From assembly GCA_039679385.1 (NCBI GenBank), contig JBDKVB010000138.1, positions 78,974-142,973 of the forward strand: a stretch of DNA of 64,000 nt. Direction: 5' to 3'. Of the stretch, positions 1 to 8,138 are shown piece by piece. Under the pieces are notes generated by a model. The model was not told where the DNA came from, did no database searches, and worked only from the letters and a program-made list of their open reading frames with translations. Each line of letters starts with the position of its first letter. The stretch's first letter is position 1. This stretch comes from Armatimonadia bacterium. GTDB taxonomy: Bacteria > Armatimonadota > Zipacnadia > Zipacnadales > JABUFB01. A program made the translations under genes and the position numbers.

Positions 1-460
1 CCTTCTCGGCCACACGCCCGGCCAGGACGGAATAGCGGACGAGGTGGCTCAGGTAGAGCGCGGCCTCGTCGGAGCTTGTGACTGTACCGAGGCGCGGCAC
101 CGTGCCGAAGGCGTAGATGGTGGCGTTCGGGCAGGCGCTGCGGACCTGAGCGAGGACGTTGAGCCGCTCCTGAGCCAGTTGGGTCCGGGTGGCGGAGGTA
201 CGAGACGCCCACAGGCCACCGTAGGAGACCATGTCGAGGCTCAGGATGACGCAGTCGAGGCTCGTGTCGACGTGGTTGCGCAGCCACTCGCAGATCTGAT
301 CGGCATGCCCGGGCTCACGGAACCGGCCCAGCGTCTCTGCAGGTGGCGACACGAGTTCGTAGTCTACAAGCTGTGCCAGCAGACGCGGCGCCTTGGCATT
401 GCAGGGCCGATCGTCGAGCGGCACAAACAGCACGCGATGTGGTCGATGTCTGAGGGTCAC
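1..460 (-). CDS. DUF4127 family protein, N-terminal part (runs off left edge)
   Basis: A reading frame is open on the minus strand from a GTG at 460 to the left edge, giving about 153 codons with no stop. Near the start it reads VLFVPLDDRPCN and further on LDMVSYGGLWASR. Both match the conserved N-terminal blocks of DUF4127 proteins, a family of about 500 residues with no assigned reaction, so roughly two thirds of the gene lies outside the window. GTG was chosen because the family similarity begins directly after it and no ATG precedes the PLDDRP block. The gene follows the winged-helix regulator and the phosphoglycerate mutase on the same strand (84 bases from the regulator stop) and may be co-transcribed with them. 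The family call is firm; the function is unknown. Confidence 0.8.
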   Translation of the reverse strand, partial: MTLRHRPHRVLFVPLDDRPCNAKAPRLLAQLVDYELVSPPAETLGRFREPGHADQICEWLRNHVDTSLDCVILSLDMVSYGGLWASRTSATRTQLAQERLNVLAQVRSACPNATIYAFGTVPRLGTVTSSDEAALYLSHLVRYSVLAGRVAEK

Positions 461-544
461 GGTAGAGGGCCCCCGTCTGTGATTGCACGCTGATAGTATT
501 GTGCGTCGGTGTGTCTTGTGTGAGGTGGCCCGGAAGGACTCGCC

Positions 545-1162
545 TCACCCTGTGGGCTGGAGCGCCAACTGCCAGAAGCGCTGTTCGCCGTAGAGAGCAC
601 AGCCACGAACCACCCATTCCCGCCGTTGCGCTGCAGAAAGGGTTGCAGCCTCGTCGGCGGTGTAGGCCTGCACCTCGATGCGCTGGTCCACCGCATGGCC
701 TCGCGCAGCGAAACGTCGCTGCAATTCCTCGCCTTGCTCATCACAGGCCATGAGCACGATGGATGGCGCCGACTCAGGCGACTCAGGCTCCAATAGAGCC
801 AAGGCCTGGAGCCCGCTACAGTCGCACCGCGAGAGAGTCTGGGACAGGCTCGTCGCCAGGGCTCCCGTTACACCCTCCGCCTGGAGGAGTCGATGGTGCT
901 CCTGCAGGGAATGCAGTGCCAGCCAGATTGCACAGGCCTTCGTGGGCCGCAACCGGCAGTGTACCTCACGTCCCGATTTCGTCAACTCCACGACACCGTG
1001 CTCATCGAGAGTCCGCAGGTGTTTGTGGGTTGGCTGGTAGGACAGGTCAATGCTGTGCGACAGGCCCAGAATCGTCACGGAGGTCCCGTAACTGCGCTTG
1101 AGAGAGCCAAGGATTTGCAGGGCTGATTCGTAGCGCACGGGCACACCTGTCAGGCCGGACAT
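545..1162 (-). CDS. Winged-helix (ArsR/MarR-like) transcriptional regulator with extra C-terminal domain
   Basis: This is a 205-residue soluble protein. Residues about 10-75 look like a winged helix: a leading helix (YESALQILGSLKRSYG), a recognition region (LSYQPTHKHLRTLDEHGVV) and a wing with basic residues (SGREVHCRLR). The remaining 120 residues form a second domain ending in RREWVVRGCALYGEQRFW. I do not recognise it; it could sense a ligand or be a degenerate nucleotidyltransferase-like domain. The gene starts 35 bases after the stop of the phosphoglycerate mutase and is followed by the DUF4127 gene, so it may regulate this small operon. The ribosome-binding site is weak (ACCGGG just before ATG). 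DNA binding is inferred from the fold pattern only. Confidence 0.55.
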   Translation of the reverse strand: MSGLTGVPVRYESALQILGSLKRSYGTSVTILGLSHSIDLSYQPTHKHLRTLDEHGVVELTKSGREVHCRLRPTKACAIWLALHSLQEHHRLLQAEGVTGALATSLSQTLSRCDCSGLQALALLEPESPESAPSIVLMACDEQGEELQRRFAARGHAVDQRIEVQAYTADEAATLSAAQRREWVVRGCALYGEQRFWQLALQPTG

Positions 1163-1197
1163 CCCGGTAGAGTCTGGTCCTGTAGGTAGACACCGAC

Positions 1198-2457
1198 CTA
1201 GGCGCCGAACTTATGCTGCGTGCCACTGTAGTTGGTCAGCAGCGACATCACGTCGTCGCCGTGAAGGTGACCGATCGACCCCTTCGCACAGGGCCGCTCG
1301 CCATAGGCCAGGACGTCGTCGGGCCGTACTCCGTGGCCATAGAAGGAGACCGGGATACCGTCGCCGCTGTGATCGCCGACGGTGATGGGAGTGCAGTGGT
1401 CGGCGCCGATCATCATGACCGTGCGGCTCCAGTCGAGATGCTCGAGCAGGTAGCCGACGGCCCGGTCGACCTTTCCGATGGCCTTGAGCTTGGCGTCGAT
1501 GCTGGAGTCGTGCCCGCCGAGGTCCGGGGACTTGATGTTGCACAGGATGAAGTCGTGGTCCTCCCAGGCCGCTACGACAGCTTTGGCGATGGCGATCTCA
1601 TCAGTATCGGCGCCACCCGTCGCGCCCTCCACATGGATCACGTCCATGTTCAGGTACATGCCGAGTCCACGGACCAGGTCGACCTCAACGATCATTGCAC
1701 CCTTGAGTTCGTACTTGTGCTCGAAGGGTTCCAGATCGACGGCGGTTCCAACGCCCCGGGGAAGGGCGGCATTAGCCGGGAGCAGGCCTTCGGCCTTGCG
1801 CTGAGCGTTCACCGGGTGCTTGTCGAGGATCTCGTAAGCACGGGCCACGAACTCATTGACGACCTTCGCGCTCCGCTGGGCCTTCGGGTCGTCCTTGGCC
1901 TCGGGCAGGGGCTCGCAAGCGAAGTACTGGATGCCCTCTCTGTGCGGGTCGACCTCACCGATGCGGTGGTCGAGGTTCTCGCCGCGCAGGACAAGCGCAG
2001 CACGGTGCTCGACGGACTCCTTGAAGATGACCTGCACGCCGTCGATGCCGTCCTTGAGGCCGTCATTGACGGCCTTCGCGAGCTGATCGGTGCCGCTCTT
2101 GATGCGTCCCGCGCGGCGGTCGATTACGAGACCGGTACCATCCACGGTGGAGAAGTTGCAGCGGAAGGCCAGGTCGCCGGGACGTACGTCGATGCCGACG
2201 CCCTTGGCCTCGAAGGGCCCGCGACCCCGGTAGAACTTGAAGGGGTCGTAGCCGAGGATGGCCATGTGGGCGGTGTCGCTGCCGACGGGCTTGCCGATGC
2301 CCGCGGGATGCAGGATGCCGGACTCGCCACCGGCGGCCATAGCGTCAAGAGCGGGAGTGTCAGCAGCTTCGATGGTTGTGCGTCCGCCGAGAGAGACCAG
2401 AGGGCGACCGCCCATTCCGTCACCGAGGAAGATGATTGCCTTGCAGTTCGCGGACAT
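1198..2457 (-). CDS. apgM: 2,3-bisphosphoglycerate-independent phosphoglycerate mutase, archaeal (ApgM) type
   Basis: This enzyme interconverts 3-phosphoglycerate and 2-phosphoglycerate in cytoplasmic glycolysis and gluconeogenesis. The 419-residue protein belongs to the alkaline phosphatase superfamily. Metal-binding and catalytic blocks are visible: FLGDGMGGRP near the N-terminus, GSDTAHMAILGYDP around residues 58-72, GGHDSSIDAK and GADHCTPITVGDHSGDG near the C-terminus. Its length fits the archaeal ApgM form (about 400 residues) rather than the 510-residue GpmI form. The start has a good ribosome-binding site (AAAGGAG, 6 bases before ATG). It is the first gene of a minus-strand run with the winged-helix regulator and DUF4127. 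ApgM also occurs in scattered bacteria, so archaeal ancestry need not mean recent transfer. Related phosphonopyruvate decarboxylases share the fold, but the SDTAH block favours mutase. Confidence 0.88.
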   Translation of the reverse strand: MSANCKAIIFLGDGMGGRPLVSLGGRTTIEAADTPALDAMAAGGESGILHPAGIGKPVGSDTAHMAILGYDPFKFYRGRGPFEAKGVGIDVRPGDLAFRCNFSTVDGTGLVIDRRAGRIKSGTDQLAKAVNDGLKDGIDGVQVIFKESVEHRAALVLRGENLDHRIGEVDPHREGIQYFACEPLPEAKDDPKAQRSAKVVNEFVARAYEILDKHPVNAQRKAEGLLPANAALPRGVGTAVDLEPFEHKYELKGAMIVEVDLVRGLGMYLNMDVIHVEGATGGADTDEIAIAKAVVAAWEDHDFILCNIKSPDLGGHDSSIDAKLKAIGKVDRAVGYLLEHLDWSRTVMMIGADHCTPITVGDHSGDGIPVSFYGHGVRPDDVLAYGERPCAKGSIGHLHGDDVMSLLTNYSGTQHKFGA

Positions 2458-2947
2458 GCCGAACTCCTTTCAAGCTGTGGCCCGGAAAGCCAGAACCCCG
2501 GGGGAAGTCACAGGAACCACGGGCCTCGAGGAGACGCCGTGAGTGTGGAATGCGGAGTGCTTGTGGTGGCCTCGCCGAGCCAAGCAACTGTGCTGTGATG
2601 GGTGGCTGGGAACTGGGGAGCGTGCGAGGGCGCACAGCCGCGATTCTAATGGAGCGGGGGAGAGGAGTCAAGGAAGCGGGTCGGCACCTCACCCTCCGGC
2701 CTCTCTCGCGGCACCTCATCCCTGCCTTCGGCATCGCCTACGCACAGTGGCGAGGGGAAGAGGCAACGGCGAACGGCACCTCACCCCCGTCCCCTCTCCA
2801 CGCAGTGGCGAGGGGAGAACGGCAAAGGGCGGACGGCAAAAGGCGGACGGCAAAAGGCGGACGGCAACGGCACCGCGCTCCGGAAGCACCGATGGGCACC
2901 GAGTCGATGCTGGACGGCGAGCCCTGGTTGCAGGGAGCCCTCGGGAC
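2458..2947. repeat. 490-base non-coding spacer with short tandem repeats and palindromes
   Basis: No plausible gene was found here. The spacer separates the SGNH hydrolase stop from the ApgM start. It contains three tandem copies of a 14-base unit (GGCAAAAGGCGGAC, first copy with one change) at 2821-2862. A hairpin lies at 2791-2801 / 2805-2815 (CCCCTCTCCAC with GTGGCGAGGGG, one mismatch). A second partial copy of the same GGCACCTCACCC ... CAGTGGCGAGGGG block lies at about 2684-2757. This looks like a dispersed extragenic palindrome family rather than a single terminator. The 14-base period is not a multiple of three, which argues against coding. Confidence 0.7.
2821..2862. repeat. Tandem repeat, 3 x 14 bases
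   Basis: Three adjacent copies of GGCAAAAGGCGGAC lie at 2821-2834, 2835-2848 and 2849-2862; the first has G for A at its seventh base. They lie just downstream of the palindrome at 2791-2815 and before the SGNH hydrolase stop. No function is apparent. Copy number could vary by replication slippage. Confidence 0.85.
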
Positions 2948-3631
2948 TCAGGCCAGCAGGTCCTCACGCACGATCAGACCATAGAGCGCGCCGGCGATGA
3001 GCTGATGGCCGGGAGCCGTCGGATGGACGCCGTCCTCGCGCTTGATGTAGGGGGCCAGGCACCGGAGGTCCTGATAGGAGGCGCAGGCGCCGGAGAACTC
3101 GAGAGCCAGGGCCTGGTCCTCAAAGACTCGGTAAACGTCGCACAGGTGGGCGCCCAACTGGGCTGCCGTGTCGCGAACGACAGCGGCATACTCGACGACT
3201 GCGCCGTTGCAGCCGCCCCAGCGGTCGTAGTAGTCGGTGTTCTGGGAATACCCGTGAAAGGCGTTGATGATTGGGTTGGGGGTCGTGAATACGACGGTGG
3301 CGCCGGTCTGGGTGATGCGATCGTGGATCGTGCCCAGGCTCGCAGCGAAGTCCTCGGGAGACACGGTCTTTTCGGGCTCGTAGCGGAGGTCGTTGAGGCC
3401 AAACTCGACCACCACGAGATGCGGCTCGTGGTCCAGAACCGCCCGGCGCAGGCGAGCCAGACCCTCGACCGTGTTCTCGCCGCCGACGCCTGAGTTGATG
3501 CAGAGGACGCGCTCCTCCTGGGAAGGACGCTGATTGAGACGGCGCTCCAGGAGGCGCGGGAAGGTGTCGTCGGCAGCCACATGGGGGATGCCCAGGGTGA
3601 CGGAATCTCCGAAGCAGACAATAGTCTTCAT
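2948..3631 (-). CDS. SGNH/GDSL-family hydrolase
   Basis: This is a 227-residue probable esterase or lipase of the SGNH fold. The block I serine motif is at residues 7-13 (FGDSVTLG), the block III Asn-containing motif is GLNDLR, and the C-terminal catalytic Asp and His lie in DGVHPTAPGHQ. All the catalytic blocks expected of the family are present. There is no signal peptide, so it probably acts in the cytoplasm, for example in deacetylating sugars or small esters. The start has a G-rich ribosome-binding site (GGGGGAG). It is a lone gene followed (5' side) by the PHP gene 37 bases away on the same strand. The substrate cannot be told from the sequence. Confidence 0.85.
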   Translation of the reverse strand: MKTIVCFGDSVTLGIPHVAADDTFPRLLERRLNQRPSQEERVLCINSGVGGENTVEGLARLRRAVLDHEPHLVVVEFGLNDLRYEPEKTVSPEDFAASLGTIHDRITQTGATVVFTTPNPIINAFHGYSQNTDYYDRWGGCNGAVVEYAAVVRDTAAQLGAHLCDVYRVFEDQALALEFSGACASYQDLRCLAPYIKREDGVHPTAPGHQLIAGALYGLIVREDLLA

Positions 3632-3668
3632 GACGCACTCCCCCAGGATGACGCTGAAGTAGAAGTGG

Positions 3669-4517
3669 CTAGGAGGTGGCTGCGAGGGGCCATCGACCGT
3701 GCTCTCGGCCCCACTGGCGAAGGGCCTCGGCGCAGGAGTCAGGCACCTCGACCTGGCCGATGTCTACGGGCTTGGGGCCCTTGGGTCCATGGGAATCAGA
3801 GCCGCCCGTAACGATGAGTCCGAGGCGCTGAGCCATCTGAGTGTAGTAGCCGATCTGGCGCGAAGTGTGGTCCGTGTGGATTGCCTCAAGCCCGCCGAGG
3901 CCCACTCGTAGCAGGTCGCCGATGGCGCTGTCGTGGTTGAGCAGACCCGGATGAGCGATGACGGGGAGGCCTCCTGCACGTCGCACGAGCTGCACGGACT
4001 CCTCGGCCGGGTGACGGTAGCGCTCCACGTAGGCAGGCCGCCCACGACGCAGGTACCGGTCGAAGGCCTCCTGGGGGCGGCTGACGGCGCCGCACTCAAC
4101 CAGGGCGGTGGCGATATGCGGACGGCCGAAGCTCTCCCCGTTGGCGAGACTCTTGACGGCCTCGAAGTCCAGGGGGATGCCGAGAGCCTGGAGCTTGTGG
4201 ACCATTTCCTCGCCGCGTTGCCAACGGGACTCACGCACGCGGGCCAGCACCTCGAGCAACTCGGGATGCTCCGGGTCGATCAGGTAGCCGAGGAGGTGCA
4301 GTTCGCGGCCGTCGTGCTCACTGCTGATCTCCAGGGCAGGGAAGACGTCAAGGTGGTGCTTAGCGCCGGCCTTCACGCCTTCGGCGGTACCGGAGACGCT
4401 ATCGTGGTCGGCGATGGCAATCGCGGTCATTCCCCGCTCAAAGGCTCGGGCCACCACCTGCGTAGGTGTGAGCGTACCATCGGAGCCCGTGGAGTGGATA
4501 TGCAGATCGACCGACAT
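3669..4517 (-). CDS. PHP-domain phosphoesterase
   Basis: This protein of about 282 residues has the PHP metal-dependent phosphoesterase fold. It begins SVDLHIHSTGSDG, which gives the first His-x-His metal ligands, followed by IAIADHDSVSG and later VIAHPGLLN and GGSDSHGP. The order and length match the RNase AM / nucleoside 3',5'-bisphosphate phosphatase (YciV/TrpH) branch, which acts on 5' ends of RNA or on pAp. I chose ATG at 4517 because the family normally starts three residues before DLHIHS. An in-frame GTG at 4529 would add four residues. The gene lies between the ABC ATPase and the SGNH hydrolase on the same strand, with no obvious functional link. Confidence 0.82.
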   Translation of the reverse strand: MSVDLHIHSTGSDGTLTPTQVVARAFERGMTAIAIADHDSVSGTAEGVKAGAKHHLDVFPALEISSEHDGRELHLLGYLIDPEHPELLEVLARVRESRWQRGEEMVHKLQALGIPLDFEAVKSLANGESFGRPHIATALVECGAVSRPQEAFDRYLRRGRPAYVERYRHPAEESVQLVRRAGGLPVIAHPGLLNHDSAIGDLLRVGLGGLEAIHTDHTSRQIGYYTQMAQRLGLIVTGGSDSHGPKGPKPVDIGQVEVPDSCAEALRQWGREHGRWPLAATS

Positions 4518-4610
4518 GAATACGAACACTTCCTGAAGGGGTTGTCACGGGCAGAAGCACGGAGGAGACGCTTCGACAGCAGACGGGACACACCCCGGCA
4601 TTCACACAAG

Positions 4611-4633
4611 GGGCGCGGGGATTGCCCGCGCCC
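4611..4633 (-). terminator. Rho-independent-like terminator of the sugar ABC ATPase gene
   Basis: A perfect 9-base inverted repeat (GGGCGCGGG at 4611-4619 with CCCGCGCCC at 4625-4633) lies 35 bases past the ATPase stop. Reading on the minus strand, the stem is followed by CCTTGTGTG, a weak T run. Confidence 0.6.
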
Positions 4634-4668
4634 TGGTCACTTCCGGTCAGCAGCTTGTATGGGCAGGG

Positions 4669-5790
4669 CTACCTGATGGTCTCCTCACCGAGCGAGCTCT
4701 CGGTGGCCTTGTCGAAGATGTGGGCCCTGCTCATGTCGATGACGACTTCGAGGTTCTGGCGCTCGACAGCTTCGGTCGAGCTATCGACACTTGCCACCAG
4801 GTTGTCCTCGCCGCAGGAAACGTAGAGGATGGACTCTGCGCCCATGGGCTCGATGACGTCGACTTCGACGGTGATGGTGTTGCCGGGCGTGGACTCGACG
4901 ACCGGCGAGATAGCCTTGTCGTAGATGTCGGTGGGGCGGACACCGAAGACGACCGGCTTGCCGGCATGTTCCTGGTAGGCCGCAGCACGATCCGTCGGGA
5001 GCTCGACCTGGAAGGAGCCGGCATCGACGAGCATCGTCCCGTTACGGGCAACGAGTTCGGCATCGACGAAGTTCATCGGAGGCGTACCGATGAAGCCTGC
5101 GACGAAGCGGTTGACGGGATGGTTGAACAGGTCGAGCGGGGTGTCGACCTGCTGTATCACACCGTCGAGCATGACGACGATGCGATCGCCCATGGTCATG
5201 GCCTCAACCTGGTCATGGGTGACGTAGATGGTGGTGATGCCCAGACGACGGTGAAGCTTGGTCAGCTCAGACCGGGTCTGGACACGAAGCTTAGCGTCAA
5301 GGTTCGAGAGGGGCTCGTCCATGAGGAAGACTGCGGGCTCGCGGACGATGGCACGACCGACAGCCACACGCTGACGCTGACCGCCGGAGAGTTCTTTGGG
5401 GCGACGGTTGAGCAGGGCGCCGATGCCGAGCATCTGGGCGGCATCGTCGACGCGACGCTTGATGTCCTCACGGGCGACCTTGCGGAGCTTGAGCCCGAAG
5501 GCCATGTTCTCGAAGACGGTCATGTGCGGGTACAAGGCGTAGTTCTGGAAGACCATGGCGATGTCACGGTCTTTGGGCGAGACGTTGTTGACCAAGCGGT
5601 CGCCGATGTAGATCTCGCCGTCGGTAGCTTCCTCAAGTCCGGCGACCATGCGGAGGCAGGTCGTCTTCCCGCAGCCCGAGGGGCCGACGAGAACCAGGAA
5701 CTCCTGGTCTTTGATCTCCAGATTCACATTGCTGACAGCGACCACTTCGCCGAAGCGTTTGGTCAGGTTCTTGAGTGTGACGCCAGCCAT
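4669..5790 (-). CDS. Sugar ABC transporter ATP-binding protein, MsmK/UgpC/MalK type
   Basis: This 373-residue cytoplasmic ATPase energises carbohydrate ABC importers. The Walker A motif GPSGCGKT is at 36-43, the Q-loop is in FQNYALYP, the signature LSGGQ is at 134-138, Walker B FLMDEP is at 155-160 and the H-loop His is at 192. These are followed by a C-terminal TOBE/MalK regulatory region of about 140 residues. The start at 5790 is preceded by GGGAGG at good spacing; a longer frame upstream has no family similarity. No permease or sugar-binding protein gene lies nearby, so it may be a shared ATPase serving several importers, as known for MsmK. A strong sigma-70-type promoter lies upstream at 5947-5976 and a hairpin terminator follows the gene. 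Confidence 0.92.
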   Translation of the reverse strand: MAGVTLKNLTKRFGEVVAVSNVNLEIKDQEFLVLVGPSGCGKTTCLRMVAGLEEATDGEIYIGDRLVNNVSPKDRDIAMVFQNYALYPHMTVFENMAFGLKLRKVAREDIKRRVDDAAQMLGIGALLNRRPKELSGGQRQRVAVGRAIVREPAVFLMDEPLSNLDAKLRVQTRSELTKLHRRLGITTIYVTHDQVEAMTMGDRIVVMLDGVIQQVDTPLDLFNHPVNRFVAGFIGTPPMNFVDAELVARNGTMLVDAGSFQVELPTDRAAAYQEHAGKPVVFGVRPTDIYDKAISPVVESTPGNTITVEVDVIEPMGAESILYVSCGEDNLVASVDSSTEAVERQNLEVVIDMSRAHIFDKATESSLGEETIR

Positions 5791-6132
5791 CGAGCGTCTG
5801 CCTCCCAGGGGGTTGCGGGTTGAGGGTGGCGGTTCGCGGAGCCGAAGAGGCGCCGGCGCTTGCCGGTAGTGCACCCGATTCCGAGATCACGCCGCAGGTC
5901 TGCAAGCGCAAGCCAGTCATGTAGCGTGGGCACAAGCCCATCGCGGATTATAGTTTGGAGAAGGGTGGCGAGTCAACGCAGGCTCCGAGAAGCCTGCAAA
6001 GCAAGCCTCCAAGAAACGCAGGCAGCAAGCTACGCCTCGCTGGGGCTGGTGCCCGGCCACAGGAGACTGACCATCTGCCGCACCAAGACGCCGGAGCCGG
6101 CGCGAGAGCACTCTCGGGAGCAGCGTGCCCCG
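5791..6132. other. Intergenic spacer between ABC ATPase and transketolase genes
   Basis: This 342-base spacer has no credible gene. It holds the promoter at 5947-5976 and, next to it, a small inverted repeat GCAGGCT / AGCCTGC at 5978-5984 and 5991-5997. That repeat could end the transketolase transcript before the ATPase promoter. The remaining sequence (6000-6132) shows only scattered G+C-rich sequence. Confidence 0.5.
5947..5976 (-). promoter_or_regulatory. Sigma-70-type promoter for the sugar ABC ATPase gene
   Basis: Read on the minus strand, TTGACT (5976-5971) is followed by an 18-base spacer and a perfect TATAAT (5952-5947). The ATG lies about 157 bases downstream, leaving a fairly long 5' leader. 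The match to the housekeeping consensus is strong for a G+C-rich genome. Confidence 0.65.
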
Positions 6133-7119
6133 TCACTTCTTGGCTTTGATCACCTCGAGGACGCCTGCCTTGATGTCACGGGGCAGGAGGCCAAAGACAT
6201 CCATGAGCTGATCGGGCTCACCGGACTCGCCCCAGCGGTCCTGGATGCCGATGAATCGCATGGGAACCGGGCAGCGCTGGACGACGACCTCAGCTACCGC
6301 ACTGCCGAAGCCGGCCATGACTTGATGCTCCTCGGCAGTGACGATGCAGCCGGTCTCCCTCGCCGCCTGCTCGATGAGGTCGGCATCGATGGGCTTGAGG
6401 GTGTGGAGGTTGATGACCCGCACCTGCAGTCCCTGCTCTGCGGCCAGCTCCTCAGCGGCGTCGAGCGAGGACTTGACCATGGGTCCGGTGGCGATGATGG
6501 TGGCGTCGGTGCCCTCGCGGAAGACCTGGCCCTTGCCGAGCTCGAAGGGCGTTTCTGCTGAGCTGATGATGGGCGTCGGCTCGCGACCGAAGCGCATGTA
6601 GATGGGACCGTAGGTGTCGGCGGCGCAATGGACGGCCTTCTTGGTCTGCTCGAAGTCACAAGGCGAGATGACCGTCATGTACGGCAGGACTCGCATCAGG
6701 GCGATGTCCTCAAGCGCCTGGTGGGTGGCGCCGTCCGGACCGACGGAGATTCCGGCATGGGCGCCGCCGATTTTGACGTTAAGGCAGGAGTAGCAGACGG
6801 TGGTGCGGATCTGATCCCAGGCTCGACCGGCGACGAAGACACCGTAGGTTGAGGCGAAGGGGATCTTCCCGGCGCGGGAAAGCCCGGCGCACATGCATAG
6901 CATGTTTTGCTCGGCGATTCCGGCGTCGAAGAAGCGATCGGGGTACTTCTTCCAGAACCATTCCGTGCGAGTTGACTTGGCCAGGTCGGCGTCCATGACG
7001 ACGACCTGCGGGTTCGTCTCGCCAAGCTCGCAGAGGGCTTCGCCGTAGCCGTCACGAGTGGGCTTCTGGGCGAGCTCTTTGCCATACTCGTACACCAGGT
7101 GGGATGCGATCTTGCTCAT
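6133..7119 (-). CDS. Transketolase, C-terminal subunit (pyrimidine-binding and C domains)
   Basis: This is a 328-residue half-length transketolase carrying the pyrimidine-binding domain and the C-terminal domain. FFDAGIAEQNMLCMCAGL contains the glutamate that activates thiamine diphosphate. HAGISVGPDGATHQALED matches the conserved transketolase/DXS block. Its ATG overlaps the stop of the N-terminal subunit gene by four bases (ATGA), so translation is coupled and the two make one enzyme. Transketolase moves two-carbon units between sugar phosphates in the pentose phosphate pathway. Split forms are known in archaea and many bacteria. The gene has a good start context and ends in front of a 342-base spacer. 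Confidence 0.9.
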   Translation of the reverse strand: MSKIASHLVYEYGKELAQKPTRDGYGEALCELGETNPQVVVMDADLAKSTRTEWFWKKYPDRFFDAGIAEQNMLCMCAGLSRAGKIPFASTYGVFVAGRAWDQIRTTVCYSCLNVKIGGAHAGISVGPDGATHQALEDIALMRVLPYMTVISPCDFEQTKKAVHCAADTYGPIYMRFGREPTPIISSAETPFELGKGQVFREGTDATIIATGPMVKSSLDAAEELAAEQGLQVRVINLHTLKPIDADLIEQAARETGCIVTAEEHQVMAGFGSAVAEVVVQRCPVPMRFIGIQDRWGESGEPDQLMDVFGLLPRDIKAGVLEVIKAKK

Positions 7120-7952
7120 AGGGTTGCCGCCTCCTCCTGGAGCTCATGAAGGGCCGTCTCCAGCTCCTGGTCATTGGGGCACTTGCCGTGCCACTCCGCA
7201 GCGTCCTCCATGAAGGAGACGCCCTTGCCCTTGATGGTGTGGGCAACGATGACCGACGGCAGGCCCTTGAACTGCCTGGCCTCCTCGTAGGCGTCGAGGC
7301 ACTGCTGCAGGTCGTGACCGTCGATCTCGATCACGTGCCAGTTGAAGGCCCGGAGCTTGGCCGGGAGCGGGTCGATGTTCATTACGTCCTGAATGCGGCC
7401 GTCGATCTGGAGTTGGTTGTAGTCGACGACGGCGCAGAGGTTGTCGAGCTTGAAGTGGCCTCCGGCCATGTAGGCTTCCCAGATCTGGCCTTCGTCCTGT
7501 TCGCCGTCGCCCATGATGCAGTAGACGCGAGCGGGGCTTTCATCCATGCGCAAGCCGAGAGCCGTACCGACTGCGACGGACAGGCCCTGGCCCAGGGAGC
7601 CCGAGGAGACCTCCAGCCCACGGCACTTGTCGGCGCTCGGGTGGCCCTGGAGCGGGCTTCCCAACTGGCGCAGCGTGCAGAGGACGGAGTTGTCGAAGTA
7701 GCCGACCTCGGACATGATGGTGTAGATCAGTGGCGCGACATGCCCCTTGGACCAGTAGATTCGGTCCCTGCCCTCCCAGCAGGGGTCGTCGACTCTGAAG
7801 TTGAGGTAGTTGTAGTAGAGCGCCACAGTGAAGTCGACGGCTGAGAGACTACCTCCTGGATGGCCGGACTTGGCGGCGTGGATCATCTCGAGTACGTGCC
7901 GCCGCACGTGGTTTGCGATCTTGCGCAGTCCCGGTACGGTCTTGGGGTCCAT
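7116..7952 (-). CDS. Transketolase, N-terminal subunit (thiamine diphosphate-binding domain)
   Basis: This 278-residue subunit carries the diphosphate-binding half of transketolase. GHPGGSLSAVDF lies near residue 30. MGDGEQDEGQIWEA, followed by VVDYNQLQIDG, forms the GDG...N thiamine diphosphate and magnesium site, and HTIKGKGV is near the C-terminus. I chose the ATG at 7952 because it is preceded by GGAAGGAGG at ideal spacing; a longer frame adds seven unsupported residues. It overlaps the C-terminal subunit by four bases. It diverges from the class I aldolase gene, and the two together suggest a carbohydrate core-metabolism neighbourhood. Confidence 0.9.
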   Translation of the reverse strand: MDPKTVPGLRKIANHVRRHVLEMIHAAKSGHPGGSLSAVDFTVALYYNYLNFRVDDPCWEGRDRIYWSKGHVAPLIYTIMSEVGYFDNSVLCTLRQLGSPLQGHPSADKCRGLEVSSGSLGQGLSVAVGTALGLRMDESPARVYCIMGDGEQDEGQIWEAYMAGGHFKLDNLCAVVDYNQLQIDGRIQDVMNIDPLPAKLRAFNWHVIEIDGHDLQQCLDAYEEARQFKGLPSVIVAHTIKGKGVSFMEDAAEWHGKCPNDQELETALHELQEEAATL

Positions 7953-8070
7953 GGTGGGTCCTCCTTCCCGCAACGAAAACGTGCTCGCTTTGCGGCGAAC
8001 GATTCACTATTCCCCAGAAGTCTGTACGGCACCTTCTAGAGGTCAGAGGTGTGTGCAAGGGTCTGGGGCC

Positions 8071-8100
8071 TTGCGGCAGAAGGTGTGTTTGGGGTACAAC
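8071..8100 (+). promoter_or_regulatory. Possible promoter for the aldolase gene
   Basis: TTGCGG at 8071-8076 and TACAAC at 8095-8100 are separated by 18 bases, about 39 bases before the chosen ATG. It is a moderate match to the sigma-70 consensus. Confidence 0.4.
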
Positions 8101-8138
8101 GAGGAGCGTTCCTAGTTTTGCGCGCGAGGAGTAGACCG

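Noticed and set aside
1213..2598. Long open frame on the plus strand over the apgM gene
   Set aside because: It is antisense to a gene with all ApgM motifs and yields a low-complexity product. The same pattern is seen over most well-supported genes here.
4720..5823. Open frame on the plus strand over the sugar ABC ATPase
   Set aside because: Antisense shadow; the opposite frame contains all ABC motifs in order.
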